A DNA stretch of 64,000 nucleotides from Epiperipatus broadwayi (Eukaryota > Onychophora > Udeonychophora > Euonychophora > Peripatidae): positions 1,052,001 to 1,116,000 of the forward strand of contig JAQFVV010006311.1 in the NCBI GenBank assembly GCA_028023455.1. The letters are read 5' to 3'. The position numbers and the translations under genes were made by a program. The notes under the pieces are model-generated. The model was not told the DNA's origin. It worked only from the letters and a program-made list of their open reading frames with translations, and made no database searches. Positions 1-13,707 of this stretch are shown in pieces (position 1 is the first letter of the stretch; each line of letters opens with the position of its first letter).

Positions 1-3000
1 GAGCTCTTTTCCCATATCTAATATAATCCAAGTCATCATACATGGGATTCAAAATCCATCCAATCACAATATGAACCTTAACAAAAGCTTTGGATTTTCT
101 AAAAAAATATTTTAATAGAATTTCTAACTATTTTCTTATGATATGGAAAAATTAACAAAGTCATAAAAGATTCCAAATGTTCTTGGAAATAAAACAAAAA
201 AAAATTCCATTCTTAAAAATTCTTAAATTCCATTTGATGCAAAATCCTATTTTTATTAATATAGTTTTAAAAAAATGCAGAAATCATTGACAAACATATA
301 AAATCTTTTGATGGAGAGACATTACAGATAAATAAATTCAACCAAAAGATTTATTTCTTTTTATGAGATATTTAAAATGCAAAATATGTAAAGAAAATCT
401 GAAAAGCAATCATTGTAAAAAAACAAAATTATGGAAATATAAATAAAAATTAAATGAGCATATAAAATTATTTATATGGCTTTTATGGAATAATAATTAA
501 AGAGACTTATAATTATAGAGTAATAGAAGTACAAAATAAAAGAAAAATAATGGCTAAGAGATTTATCTAGCTTCAAAGGCTCAGAGAATTTCTTGCTTCA
601 ATAAAAAAAAAAAAGCTGTTTCATTTGCATAATATCCTGTTTGTATAGATAAAGAATACCAATTATCACAAATGCTAAATTATTTCAGCAGGGGTCCCTG
701 TGATGCCAGCATAAAGTCTGAATTAAGAGTGTAGGTTAATTCAGACTTCATGTTGTCTCATAGGAAACATATTCGGATAATTTAGTGTTTATGACATATT
801 TGAATATCAGATAGTATTTGCAACCAAATTTATATGTTTGTATAGATTTATTAAAATAATATAATAATGTATTTCATGAACAATTCTTTTATATCTTTTT
901 TTTGACTGAAAGTAACTATTAAAATAGTCAAAATATTTTGATATCATTGAAAAACACAAAATTAAATCATATTTTACATAACAATGATAATTGTATATTT
1001 ATATGAATAAGATTAGATATATAATTTAAAATATTTTTCTAAAATGTTATCTATATTTCTGGTCAGTGTTTAAGTCATTTTAATTTTTTTTTTATATTTA
1101 AATGATTTATTTTACTCAAGCTTATAGTAAATGTCTCTAGAGTCAGTGAAATTAACTGCTCTTAAAGCCATATGGGTAAACATATAAGAGATCATGTGAC
1201 ATTGTTATAGATTTAAATTCTATTATACCCAACTGATGTCTGTTTCAACTTAATAAATTTCTCTTGACAATAGAATGAATCTAAAAAAAAAACAAAAACA
1301 ATATTAACATAGATAGATTAATTTTAAATATTTTATTACAGTTTTTTTTCTTTGAGTTTTATTTAACTCTTCATTTTGTTTGCTGAAAAAGTCATTAATA
1401 TTTTAGCATTTCCCTGGAATAGTATTTTATAAATATCATGCTAAATAATTATTACTTTATGACAAAATATTTTGTTTTGTATAATATTACTACCCCTTCT
1501 AAAAAATTTTATGAGGAGGGATCAATATCTTTTTTGGTTTTTATTATCTTACTTCGGTTGTGTTTTGCTTCTAACTTTTTGTTTTATTTAGTTTCTTAAT
1601 ATTTTATTACTGATATTCATATTTAAGCTGCAAACATTGTTTCAAATTATCTAGGAGGAAAAAATCATTTGTATATTATGTTGAACATTATGAATACTAA
1701 ATTAAAACAGAATGAAATTATTGCCAGAAAGAGTGACTCAGTTCTAAAACACTTAATATGATAATATAAAAAAGCTAAAGATATTATCAGGTGTTTTTAG
1801 ACTATATTATATTAAAGCCTTTTAAATGTTTATTTACCAGTGTCATTTTGTGCAAAGGGAAAATGTGAGATTGCAAAAAAAAATTTCAGTTGGAATTTGA
1901 AGTAAGTAAAATATGAATCAAGGAAACCATAAAGCAATAAAAATGAAAACAGATCACTTACACTTTGACATCTTATGAAAAAGTAGGCTCTTGGCAAATT
2001 ACTGTTTTTGCAAGCAGAAGATTGCAGTACCTTTCAATTAATAAAGTTAAAAGACCCCCCCCCCAATAAAATACTCCTAAAAAAACAACATTAAACTCAA
2101 TACAAAAGCTATAACTCTGTCTTATCATGAAGGTTAGACTTGTTAACATTAGAGTTGAAAAACAGTTCAACATTATAGCTATAGAGTTGCTATAATCAAA
2201 ATAAAACAAATATAAATATTAATAAATTTTCATTTATATTTTGTCCATTTATTTGATTTTACTCATTTATCTCAGACTTAATTATTAGTTTCATTACTTT
2301 GTTTACTATTTTCTATTTATTTTCTATATCACCTAAAAGTGTGATGATCTGCATTTCGCTTGATCTGGTAATACACCTTAGCTTTCAGAATAATAAAATA
2401 ACAATAGTAAAAAAATTAGCTGTCATCTCATTAACATTTTCTTTTGATACATTGCACTATGCTTAGCACTGTTTATTATTTTTCTAAACACAAATTAGTA
2501 ATGGCATTACTTAATTAAAACAATATAACTAATAAGCTTCACTCATGTTTGGATAATAACTATACTTTCAATTTTCAAAACTGTAGACACTTTTGAAATT
2601 AAAAGCTGTTATTGATTTGAAGGCTTAACCTTCTAAATCTCTGACTGGAATTAATTAGCACAACTATATGTTTCATTTGAATTGAAATTGTCAGCTACTA
2701 CTTTACTGAACATTTAATTCTTCACCATCCAATGTACTAAAAGTTTGCAATTGTTCTTGGAGTATAACAAATATTTTATACTTAAGTTTTATGTAGAGAT
2801 CCATCAACATTCTGGAAATATTATTATAAAATATTTTAAAGGTCCCATTGCTATATTTTTTCAGCCAACATTTCCTTTATACAAACTAAGCTTGAATTTT
2901 ACAGTCCATTTAGTGTTTCTATTTATATGTTATTATAGTATACTGTATATATATATATATGATTTGACACATAAGTCTCAAATTTTATTGTATGCTTTGT

Positions 3001-4680
3001 GTATTTAATACCAAGCACCTCCACTGCTTACATCAATGCCTAAAATCCTCTTTGATAATTTTGCTCATAATCATAACTGCTTAATATTTCATCACCAAAG
3101 ATGTTATAATTTAATGACATTAAAAAATTATTTTAAGTATATAATGAATTTATAAACTAGTGGCTATATATGTATTCATTAAGCAGGATTTTTGTAGTGA
3201 TTGCAAATTCTATTAACAAAATGCTCTCTAAGATTGTTCAACTTTGCTTCCATTTTTTTTTAAAATACACTATTAAAAAATTATATTTATTATTGTTATT
3301 AGATCCTGTCAAGCCAATGTTAAATTCTTGCGATTTTCAGAAATGCTTGAATTTTTAGGCTGTTCGATGTCATATTCTTCATAGTAAATTTTGCTTTTTT
3401 AATGAACAAAATAAGATCACCATGGATATCTGTGTTTCATTTAATTAAAAACGTAATTTTAATTCCTTGTTGGAATTAGTCTCATTAGCTCTTAATAAAA
3501 ATCTTTTTAAAGTTTATATATATAAACATTAAATATATACATTTATGTTGCAAAAAAATAAATAAATAGATTGTTTTATTTATTCATGCAAAGATAAATG
3601 TGCCCCCAGAGATATTTTAATATTTTGATGTTACAGACATTAAAAATATAAATGGCAAATAATATTCTATAGAGATCATCACTTAAACAAAACAAAACAA
3701 AGCAAAAAAAAAAAAAAGTTTAAAAATATTGTTTCTAAAGTAATTAAAAGTGCTCGATATTAAAAATAAAATTCTAATAAGAATTGTGAATGTATGATAA
3801 TAAAAAGGCAATTATTAATTTAACATAAATAATATTTACAAACAATAAAATTCGAGAGAAGTTTGTTATTCAATAATGACTTTATATGACTTAGCAACCT
3901 TTTTAACTTAAAAAGCAATAAAAATAAATTCACTTTTTATATTAGTACTTAACTATTAATTGCAAAAAACAACAACTATATTTTAAGTTTAAAGATAGTC
4001 TACTAATTAAGACTGATAATAAAAAAACAACCTATTAGAAGTACAACAATAAAAATATATACCCAATTTTATTATAGTAAAGCGAATGAAAATGCTTCTA
4101 GCTAAGAAGCTGCTAAGATTTACTTATTAATATTAGCTGCTCTTTCTATAATTTATTTTCCAGAAGAATGACATTTAATTGAAAAGAAAGATGGATACAA
4201 ATTGTTTTGGAAGGACAGATCATTAACTGAAGGAAGACTTAATAGTATAAGATTTGCTATGAGGCTAAAATACTTTCTATTCTTGAAATACCTAAATACA
4301 TTAATAAAAATATTAATGATATTAAAATTTCATTTACACAATGCTATCTGCGTTCATCTTACAAGCGTGTTTGCTCTACTAATGATCTCATAAAGTTCAG
4401 AAAAAAGAAAATGTTTATTCGTTATTAGATGACATTATTTACATCAGTATCATTAGAAAACATGGTGGTAGGAATAATAAATATTCGCCCAAAGTTATTG
4501 AAAATAATTGTTTTTGTGCTGTAAAGTTAAATGATCCACTATTATTAAAATTTGTATTTTGTTTAAACAGAAAAATTGCTGTAAAAACTTGTATCCATTC
4601 TCATTCAAACCAATGACATCTAATAGACACATTATAGTTAAAAATCAGAATGCTAAAACTCATATTACATTAGCATTTAT
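1..4680. other. AT-rich non-coding stretch
   Basis: I see no gene, exon series or recognisable mobile element here. The longest open frames are under 90 codons, low in complexity and rich in F/I/Y/L, as expected by chance in such AT-rich DNA. A short perfect hairpin at 714-748 is listed separately. Confidence 0.6.
714..748. repeat. Perfect short inverted repeat (hairpin)
   Basis: Arms AAGTCTGAATTAA (714-726) and its exact reverse complement (736-748) flank a 9-nt loop. It has no U-tract and no adjacent gene, so there is no reason to call it a terminator. It may be a palindromic scrap of an older repeat. Confidence 0.6.
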
Positions 4681-4690
4681 TTTATATAAT

Positions 4691-5141
4691 GAGTGTGCCA
4701 ATAGTTCTTAACAAGCTTTTCAGAACATCCCTGTCCTCAGACCACTTTCTAGCTCCGATATTCAAGCATTAAATTTAAAATACCATGTCAAGCCCAGCAT
4801 TTTATCTAATATTTAACTATTAAGTAAAAAATCTGAAATTTTCAGACACCATTATGACTTCAAATCCAGCTATCTAACTTAAATAGTCATATAGGACTGA
4901 ACTAAGTCCAGCTACACCATATTTAAATAAGATAGTTGGATTTGAAGACCCATGGATGTTTGAATTTTTCAGATTTTCTACTTAATAGTTAAACATTAGA
5001 TAAAATGCTGGGCTTGACCTGGTGTTTTAAATCTAATGCTTGAATATCCATCCTAGTGCCTCACTAATGAAAGCCAGAGCTAGAAATTGGTCTGGGAATA
5101 GGGATGTTCTGAAAAGCTTGTTAAGAGGTGTTGGAACACCC
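4691..5141. mobile_element. Foldback element, family S copy A
   Basis: Two imperfect inverted arms of about 190-210 bp (about 4691-4885 and 4930-5141) face each other around a short centre. The outer part reads GAACATCCCT...CTAGCTC on the left and its complement AGCTAGAAA...AGGGATGTTC on the right. The middle of each arm (CAAGCCCAGCATTTTATC and complement) is homologous to the loop of copy B at 49381-49668, so B is a shortened form of this design. The left arm has lost the stretch equivalent to CTGATGA, while the right arm keeps it as CTAATGA. No coding capacity is seen. The right flank AAGTCACATGATATATGACTT also recurs after copies B and, more diverged, C, so the element extends past the palindrome to about 5200. 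Confidence 0.75.
5059..5097 (+). ncRNA. Decayed hammerhead-like motif (family S copy A)
   Basis: Order seen: CCTCA (5059-5063), CTAATGA (5064-5070; hammerhead core CUGANGA with G5 changed to A), stem II AGC-CAGA-GCT, GAAA (5083-5086), GTC (5090-5092), then TGGGA, which can partly close stem I with CCTCA. The G5 change would abolish catalysis in known hammerheads, so this is a dead copy. The call rests on comparison with copies B and C. Confidence 0.4.
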
Positions 5142-5940
5142 AATAAGTCACATGATATATGACTTGATTTTCTTGTAATTACATTAGCACTTATAAGTAA
5201 AGATTATTGAATAGATATAACTAATAGACTCCAAAATAGCTATAACAATTGCATTAATAAACAATCGGATTACAATCATATCCATAAAAAATTACTATTA
5301 ATTCATTAGAAATATCTACAATCCATGCTAAATTTTAACAAATACTAAACAGTAAAATTATGAATTTAGATTTTTGAGATCATGTTACTGAAGCATGAAA
5401 TTCTTTTGAGAAGAATGGTATGGATACAAATAAATATATTATTTTTTTAGTGAATCCAAGAATTCTAGTGGTTCTTTGACAATGATATTATTATTAGTGA
5501 TTTGATTGCAACAAAATACAAAATTTTCTGTTTGGAAAAATAATAAATTCAATATGGAGTTTCATAAGAGATATATAAAACCTAATATTATTTGACAGTG
5601 ATCAATAGATAAAACTGCAAAGAAAATACAACTATTTATAATAATTTAAAATAATAAATAGACTTAAAAAGATGATACACTATCCTATTACATCCATGAT
5701 TGGCATCCTTTTTTCATGAAACTAATGATATTTTGAACAGTTGAAAGTAGTATTTTTGACCATGTTTTGAATAATGATATAATAATTAAGATAAAAACTT
5801 TGAATAATAGTATATCCATTTTTCCCATTCATTTAATTTTTTATAATTCTAAAAATAAAAAAAGACTGCAGATCTTGTTGAAATATATGGGGAAGTTTAA
5901 AAATATTGTCGCAATAGGTTAGCTTCAAAACTATTTTTTA
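5142..5940. other. Non-coding flank
   Basis: Apart from the tail of the foldback element (to about 5200), I see nothing recognisable. Confidence 0.5.
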
Positions 5941-7460
5941 TGAATATATGGACCCATGAAGAAGTGTTGTTTGACTTCAGGACTGCTTCTATTGTTCTAC
6001 TTTATAAAAAGGGATATAAGATATTGTTATAATTATCAAAAAATATTATTTCTTCCAATCATAAATTTACCAGAGATTCCACGTACTTTTAAAGAATCAA
6101 GAAGCACTTTAAATATAATTTTTTCTAACAGGAAAGTGCAAAAAAAAATGTTAAGAGCAAATATGATTTATATGTTGCTTTTATCGATTTGGTTAAAGCA
6201 TTTAATGTGATTATATAACACATTTGTAATAATATAATTAGCTAATTATCCACAAACATTTATACATATTAGAAAAATCATAAAACTTTCAATCTATACA
6301 TTGCTTAAGAGATATAAATAAAAATATTATAAAAAAGAATACCCCCTCCCCCAATATACATTTCTGGATGAACTATCATATATAATTGACCTAATCTCTA
6401 CCATCCACATTCAGTATTTAATCATAAAAAATTTATATATATATTATACAACTTCTGTATGGTAGGATGAAATGAAGTTTCATTACAGTTGGTAAAAATC
6501 TGAGGCATTTGAAATGAAATTGATATTAAATAAGAAAGTGTGCTGATTTGAAATTTGTTTTTATTGAAACAGTTTATAGGTGACTTCAGATAATAGGCAT
6601 CAAGATGAGAATACAAAAAACAGTGGCTGCAATTTTTTTGGCTTTTAAATTTAAAGTTTGCTGATGATTGTGCTATTTTTGCTAATTAAAAAAATGACTG
6701 TACAGAATAATCCAAATGTTCTGAAAGCAAGCTATAATAAAGAGTTTAGTAATTCATATTTAAAAGAGACATTTTTTCTTAATCTGACAGTTATAGAAAA
6801 AATTGTTACAGCTTTTAGTTTGGATGATTATTAATCTAAGAATTTGAATAAATTTAAACATTTTAACAATTTTTTAAGTAAAAAAATGGACTTGGATATT
6901 AAAGTGCAGTGTAATATTCAAAGTTCTCTTACAGCATTTAATAAGTTAAAAAATGGAGGTATTTCATTATAATGATATAACTAGTGCAACTAAATTAGTT
7001 GTATATAGAAAAAGTGTTTTATTTATTGTATTGAAATGAAATCTAGAACTATCTCCATGTAAAATAAAAGCATTAAAAGGTTTTATTTAAAAATACTCTG
7101 TTAAATTTTAAACAGTGGCTAGATCATATGACTATATAAGAAATCTTCAACTAGGTGGATATCATAATATAAAGTATATTGTTGTTAGTAGATTGCATAT
7201 ATAAAGTGATTGAATATTAAGACTTAAAAAGTACTTTAAACAGATTAATCTCAAATACATCTAAAGAAATATAATAATGATTGCTTTTATTAAGAAGATA
7301 TAGATAAAATATAATGGACATCTGCAATTAAGCAAGATACTGAACTATTTCAAAAAGTAAAGTTTGTTGCAGAAGAAATTAAAAGATAATACCCCAAAAT
7401 ATTAACCAGACAGTAGAAAGATTAGTATAGATAGATGTGAACATTTATGGTTTGGATTGA
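5941..7460 (+). pseudogene. Decayed non-LTR retrotransposon (LINE) reverse transcriptase
   Basis: Frames shift repeatedly and stops are common, but LINE RT landmarks are readable in order. Near 6110-6150 the reading STLNIIFSNRKVQKKM resembles the segment before RT motif A in jockey-like LINEs. Motif A reads AFIDLVKAFNV at about 6176-6208 (a different frame from the ORF ending there). Motif C reads KFADDCAIFAN at 6654-6686, with the catalytic aspartate pair intact. Around 6900-6960, VQCNIQSSLTAFNKLKNGGI resembles the post-RT segment of the same LINE group. The A-to-C spacing of about 150 codons fits an RT. A cysteine-containing scrap near 7579-7620 (VCKERFAKSDKC) could be the terminal zinc-finger tail. 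Old, inactive and 5'-truncated. Confidence 0.6.
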
Positions 7461-8031
7461 TTTGTGTAATCATTGCAAAATTCATATACATTTTTTTTTA
7501 TTGTTTGTCTGAAATTACAATAGCTACATTCATTTACAAATTATGATACATAAATGTAATGTATTTAAGGTAAAAGCTTGTCTGCAAAGAAAGATTTGCA
7601 AAATCAGATAAATGTATGTATATCTAATAAGAATATTAGGAACTAAAAGTGAAAAGAAAAAACCCATTGGTAATTTTAGTATATCTAGTTTAATTATGAC
7701 ATTGATTCATACATACATGTATTACATTGTACCTGTGAATGAACCACAACATTATCTTTTTAATACAGTAGAAAAACATTATGGAACACAACTAGCAGAC
7801 ACAAGAGAGAAACAATGAGTAGTTCAAAAGCATATAGAAAGTTTGCTAAAAATTTCATTTGTGCATGTTAAACACATATGTCTAAGTTATTTTGTATTTT
7901 CATTAAAGTATTTAGATATTTTAAACTGTAATAAATTAATATTTACTGCAGTATCATTGTAATACATTTTAAGATTCATTACTGAGTGTATTAATTTCTG
8001 AATTTTTTGTTGTTATTGTTTGTAAAGGTAA
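7461..8031. other. Probable LINE tail and non-coding spacer
   Basis: A 68-codon open frame at 7612-7818 has no recognisable motif. The stretch may hold the 3' end of the upstream LINE. Nothing else is seen. Confidence 0.35.
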
Positions 8032-8258
<227 letters not shown>

Positions 8259-9420
8259 AAAAGGCATTTTATTGATTCAAAAAAGGTTTTATATGAGATT
8301 ATATTTGGTTTATATAGTTTTACATTGCAATTTTTTAATCCATATTTATGAGTTAATGTATAGAGTTTCATAGGTCATGAGTCTTAGTTGCTTAAGTTTG
8401 GATATTTTTGTATAAATAATTTTTTGTCAATAACAATTATTGCATTCATTCTAGAGTTAATTTAACTTTTGGTAGTTCTGTATGTTTTGTTTGTCTACAA
8501 TCTAGACTGCTCTCTTAATAAGAACCAAGTGGCTGCATATAGATCTGGTTTTGTGATTATTCTGTCTCTATTTTTAATTTTCATTAATTTGTTTATGAAT
8601 GTCAAGAGACAATGCTGAGTATTTCTTCCCATCAGAAAGGTGCATCTTGTACACCAGAAAGAATAGAGCATGAAGGTATCTGCCCTGATACTTGGGATTG
8701 ATCGGTTTTGGTAGGTGGTGATAATTTGCTTAATTGTAGTGTTCGATTTTCTGTAAGTGCTGGGCATTATATGTTTTATTTGGCTCAAAGCCATACAGTG
8801 GTAAATTAAGTATTCTATTGTCTCTTCCATCTAGTGGCATAGTCTTGCAGAAAGGATTGCTACATATATCCTTTTATAGTAGAGAAAATAAGTGGTAGGC
8901 ATGGCCGTAAGATTTATTTTGATTATGAAATTGAAAAACTTGGGTTCCAACACCCATCTTTTATATTCTTTGATTAACTTTTGTTATTTATTCCTAGCAT
9001 AGGTGGGGGGTCATTAGCATCAATGTCTTTATTCATTAGATTATACACTTCCCAATCATGAGTATTTGTTTTCATATTGTTCTGGTATTTCTATTATTGT
9101 TTTACATTGGTAAACAATGGATGATATATATGCTCCTGCTGGAGAAAATCTATAGGTCAGGGTAATCTGTACTATATGCATAAGTTTTGAAAATTGTTTT
9201 AGTAGGGTGACTATTGTGTTCCTTAGTTTTTGTATATGAAATATTTCAATACTGTGCAGTCCTAGTCCATTTTTTATAAGCGGCTGACTAATCTTGCTGT
9301 TAGATATCACCAGTTTTTTTGGACCACAGGGTAGATTGCATATTGTTCTAATATTTGAAGTAAAAGCCTTTGAGTATGATATAATTGGTACATAGTAGAT
9401 TATTTTTGTTCATTATTATT
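8259..9420 (-). pseudogene. LINE 3' end: RT C-terminal region and zinc knuckle
   Basis: Reading the minus strand, about 9360-9056 encodes ICNLPCGPKKLVISNSKISQ and then KNGLGLHSIE. This is the post-RT segment of many non-LTR retrotransposons (compare ICGLP...TP..L......GGLGL.S). About 8830-8495 encodes a segment beginning MEETIEYLIYHCMALSQIKH, the usual LINE C-terminal H-x4-C knuckle with an acidic lead-in. The two segments are in different frames, with about 220 bp of damaged sequence between them. A possible AATAAA lies near 8273, then comes the (AAT)n tail. The clade is uncertain. The element is 5'-truncated and dead. Confidence 0.65.
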
Positions 9421-11089
9421 ATTTTAAGGAAAGGAAATTATGTACAATAAGGTTTAAATGAACATTTTGTGAATAGTTGCATAGAGTACTTAGTATTTCT
9501 TAGTATTTATATATAGTCTTCATTGTGTGAAGTCAGTATTATCAGCACATCCAAAACAACAAAATAACATCATTTTCAAACTTTTGCCATATGCTTTATA
9601 CCTTTAATAATTAAGATAATCAATCAATTTTGTTTTTACGTTTATTTCTCTTCAGTTTTCACTTCATTCTCTTTGAGTATAAACAGTATATGTTGATTCA
9701 AATTCTTCTTCATTTTTATACTTTCCTCAATAAATATTCTTTATTGCCATTTATTCTTTTCAGCCCTATTATATAAATCTTATACTTCCAATCTCCAAAT
9801 CCACATCTTCTAAATATCCATTCTTTTTTTTTAAAAAAAACTTCCTCTCCAATGCTTATCCATAATATTTTTATCTTATTACTAATTTTATTATTTTGGT
9901 TTTATTTGCATTTACTTTCATTACAAACCATCATCAATGTTTAAATTCATCTATACTATTTGCAAAATCTGCCTTGCTTTATTATCAAATCAATCTAGTA
10001 AATAAATTCTTTTACTTTAGATTTTAATTTTATTCTCATAAAAACAACAACTATTCATTAATCTATTTAAGTAAATATTAAACATCTAAAAATATATTAA
10101 AATAACATCCCTCTTTATATTTGTATGTAAAATTGATGTAGAGAGATTTTAATCATCAGCGAATATTTATTTACCTTAATCTAATTTTAATTTAAGTTTA
10201 TAACAAATTCAATAATCTATTTCAAAGACGCACACATCCAAAAGACATATATAAATATTTAACAATTTATTAATAATACAGAAAAATGTAAAAAGAGAAC
10301 AATAAAAAAAATTATAATTTAACACAATTTATAAAACTTCACACACACACAAAATTATAAAGCGATAAAGTGTGGGAAAACAAATAATAAAGTACCCGTA
10401 TTTTCGAAATAATTATATAAAAGTTTATGTTGATCATTTCTATAAACGATTCTCTACATTACACATAGCATTATGTTTTTACAATTACAAGCCCGAAACA
10501 TATATATATATATTGTCAAAATTATTTTTTTTAAATTTTGTTTTATAAATTCTAATAGTATAGATTCTTGATATCATGAACTGTAGATAACATAGTTCCT
10601 GCAAATATATAAATATAATACAGAGTGGATGATCCTTTTGAGAAACTTCAAACGGCATTTAAGAATTTTAATTTACAGAACACTCAAATTTCTCTCTCTT
10701 GCTGAATTTTATTAAATTTACAGTTTAATGATTTTAATAATTTTCTATTTTGCCACAGATTTCATCTAGAAAACATCAAAACTTGACTCTAAAGAAATTG
10801 AGATATTAGGAAAAGGGTTCACAAGAAATATGTTTCTAGCAACCAACATAGTAAAAGAATAAACTATTTTTTTAAATGGGGAGCAAATTTATAATTTCAA
10901 ATTTAAAAGTTCAGATCAGTCAGCCGAATGAGTTTTTCTTCACCTAGGTACAAATAAAACATTAACTGGGTTCTGAAACAGGGTGACATATGTATATAAA
11001 TCTTTTTATATTGAAAAAGAAAAAAAATATATAAAAAATTTAGATTTCTAGAAAAAAAGTTGATTGCTAGTTGATTTGAATTGAGATAG
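9421..11089. other. Non-coding
   Basis: T-rich, then A-rich sequence with short ATAT and ACAC runs. I see no coding or repeat structure beyond this. Confidence 0.5.
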
Positions 11090-11840
11090 CATTTTATCTG
11101 TGATTCATAGTAATACAACTATCAGTGCAAATCTGATTTTAAAATTTGCCTTCAGACTCACAATGGCACAACTAATTGCCAGGCTGCGTTTTGATTTATT
11201 ATTTTCCCTCTGGACATAGTGATACAACTAATGATTGATTTCTAATAAGGCCTTTATTTAACATTTGCCTTCATATAGATACAAACAGATGCTGGTCATC
11301 ATGATAAAGGCTTAGCATCTTTCTTCTGATTCTTAGTGATAAATATGCCTACTAATCAGTATGAATTTAACATAAAATCTGTTTTATAATATGTAGATGT
11401 ATGGCTTTATTCCAATTGAAATAAATCTGACTTAGCATCTTTCTATATCACCATGCTCTTCCTACCTGCTTATGATTGTGACATAACATTTTCCCTCTAG
11501 AATATGATTCAGCTAACTGCTGTGCAATGCTAATCTGATTTAAGCATCTATTTTTCAGTACTTTGTGATACAAAAGACTACTGGTCAATATGATTCTGAC
11601 ACAGAAACTAATGCCTACTTTATAATGCTAAATTGATTACTAGATAGTGAAATCTGACATATTACATGACATCTGGCTCATAGTCATTAACAACTGATTT
11701 CTGATCAGTGCAATCTTATGTAACATCTATCTTCTTGTTCATGATGAATATAATTGATTGTTTATCAGCATGGGATTTTGATTTAACATTTGCCTTCTAA
11801 CTCTTAGTGATTCGAGGGAACACTTGTCAGAATTAATATG
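11090..11840. repeat. Degenerate tandem array, unit about 58-75 bp
   Basis: A diverged unit recurs about ten times: GATTTAACATTTGCCTTCT, then a segment like CTTAGTGATACAACTAACTG, then TGATCAGTATGATTCT. Clear starts are near 11136, 11191, 11255, 11310, 11430, 11480, 11537, 11665, 11730 and 11780. Units differ greatly from each other, so the array is old and no longer homogenised. It has no open frame. Confidence 0.65.
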
Positions 11841-12471
11841 GCATTATTGGCCTATCATATAAATGATTAAAATCAAGGATTCAATTAATATAATTTTTTT
11901 TTGGTAAGATAATGTTTATTTGTTTTATGTTATAAAACAACTACATGGTAGAAAGTTAAAATGAAAAGCTACAATACTATTCATTATTTGCCTGTATATA
12001 AACCAACAAGATTCTATAATCAAATCGGTATTTCTATTGATGTAAAATATGAACTGCTAATAGGAAAAGACAAATGTATATTATTTTTTCCCCAAATTTA
12101 AAATTTTTCAAGTCTCTACTTACTTGCATTTGCACTATATTCAACCCCACATCTATTAGATATCACTGGTTCTTCAACCAGTCTGCTTAACAAAAAAAAA
12201 TTGTGACTAAGAAGTAATTTGAAAGATTTAGGATAAATGAAGAAGATTAATCAAGCATTTAGCAAAGAAAGTGTAAATAATCTAGCATCCCTAGTATAAG
12301 ATTAGATAATATAACACTAGTTATCTGTAAATATTCAAATGGTTTATAGTCTCCATTGTGAAAATAATGTGATATCTTTTCTCTTTGTTTATTAATCATG
12401 TATCAAAAAGTAAATAATAAAATAAAAAACGCTTTTGCTAATTTTTTACAAATAATGATAAGAATCATATA
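11841..12471. other. Non-coding
   Basis: AT-rich sequence with no recognisable feature. Confidence 0.5.
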
Positions 12472-12764
12472 CACCCGGGTCTCGTTTTATGCGGTATATA
12501 AAAACCCACATTAAAAAAAATTGCATAAAACTAGACTTAAATTACCTTGAAAAATGGGGGATACATTCTATAATTTTCAGAAATCGCATAAAAGCAAAGC
12601 AACAAGGAAAAATTACTTTAAAATTCGCATAAAAAAATAAGGATATAAAGTATTATTAATAAAAATTTTTAAATATTTGAAAAAAATTGATACAAGACAA
12701 ACTTTTTTTACTTTTTTTATTAACTACAGAATTTAATTTTACATTTTTTTTTATATATATCTAA

Positions 12765-12835
12765 GCATTGACTGGGAAGTGAACCTGGGCCAGCTGCTTG
12801 GAAGGCAGCTATGCTAACCTCTAAGCCACCAGTGC
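12765..12835 (-). pseudogene. tRNA-Gly(TCC)-like pseudogene
   Basis: On the minus strand a 71-nt sequence follows the eukaryotic tRNA-Gly(UCC) pattern: acceptor GCACTGG pairing with TCAATGC with one mismatch, an A-box-like TGGCTTAGAGG, an anticodon arm CTGCCTTCCAAGCAG with anticodon TCC (12800-12802) in a good stem, and a B-box-like GGTTCACTTCC. The T stem (CCAGG against CCCAG) has two mismatches and the usual TTCGA is TTCAC, so it is a decayed copy. No SINE body or A-tail follows. It sits inside the Tigger-like element. Alternatively it is the head of a tRNA-derived SINE. Confidence 0.75.
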
Positions 12836-13048
12836 TTGACATTTTTTATACATATTTCTTTTAATTATTATTGCTATTTGACAATATGCAGTTCATTTGT
12901 GAACTGGTATAAAATCAGATTCGTTGCAAGAGAAGGTACAATTAGCGCCACCTTCAGTCTTGTGCTATGTTAATGGTTTTCTGTCGACAATGTAATCGGT
13001 GATTAAACTTTGAGATAATAATTTTACTAATTGTTTATAAATCTCACA

Positions 13049-13375
13049 ATATCCAGACATATAACTATTTAGCTCTCATTGGAATTTAAGAGGTTGTTCA
13101 TTGCAACAAACTTTCTCAGATTTTAACATTTTCTGATGTTTTTTTGTTTCACACATCAATGTAAAATCTATGATTAAATGATTATTACTTATCAGAAAAT
13201 AATAAATTTGTCTTCACATGATATCCAGACATATAACTATTTAGCTCTCATTGGAATTTAAGAGGTTGTTTATTGCAGCAAACTTTCTCAGATTTCAATA
13301 TTTTCTGATGTTTTTCTTTGTTTCACACATCAACATAAAAACTATGATTAAATGATTATTACTTATTAGAAAATA
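13049..13375. repeat. Two-copy tandem duplication, period 172 bp
   Basis: Both copies start at ATATCCAGACATATAACT (13049 and 13221) and run through CTCTCATTGGAATTTAAGAG and CTATGATTAAATGATTATTA with few differences. It is internal to the Tigger-like element and non-coding. Confidence 0.9.
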
Positions 13376-13707
13376 TTTTGTTTCTATATTAAAAAAATAA
13401 GATCACAATCAAAACAAAAAGATTTTACATTATCATCAGAAAGATTATTTTCAGTTTACAAAATCAACAAAATCTTCATTATTTCTGATTATTTTTAAAA
13501 ATCTAAAACAATATTTATTTCTGTTATATCTAACAAAATATGTTTTAAAAGTTTAAATTTTTTAAATATTTATTGCGGTATTTTTATACTCATAAGTATA
13601 AATCTATTATTATTATTTACTCATAAGTATAAGTAAGTTATTTATGTAGAAGCTAAGATTCTTAAATAGCTTCAGGCCATATTCACATTAGCTGCTAATA
13701 TAACATT

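Noticed and set aside
714-748. Hairpin as a transcription terminator
   Set aside because: No gene, no U-tract and a eukaryotic context.
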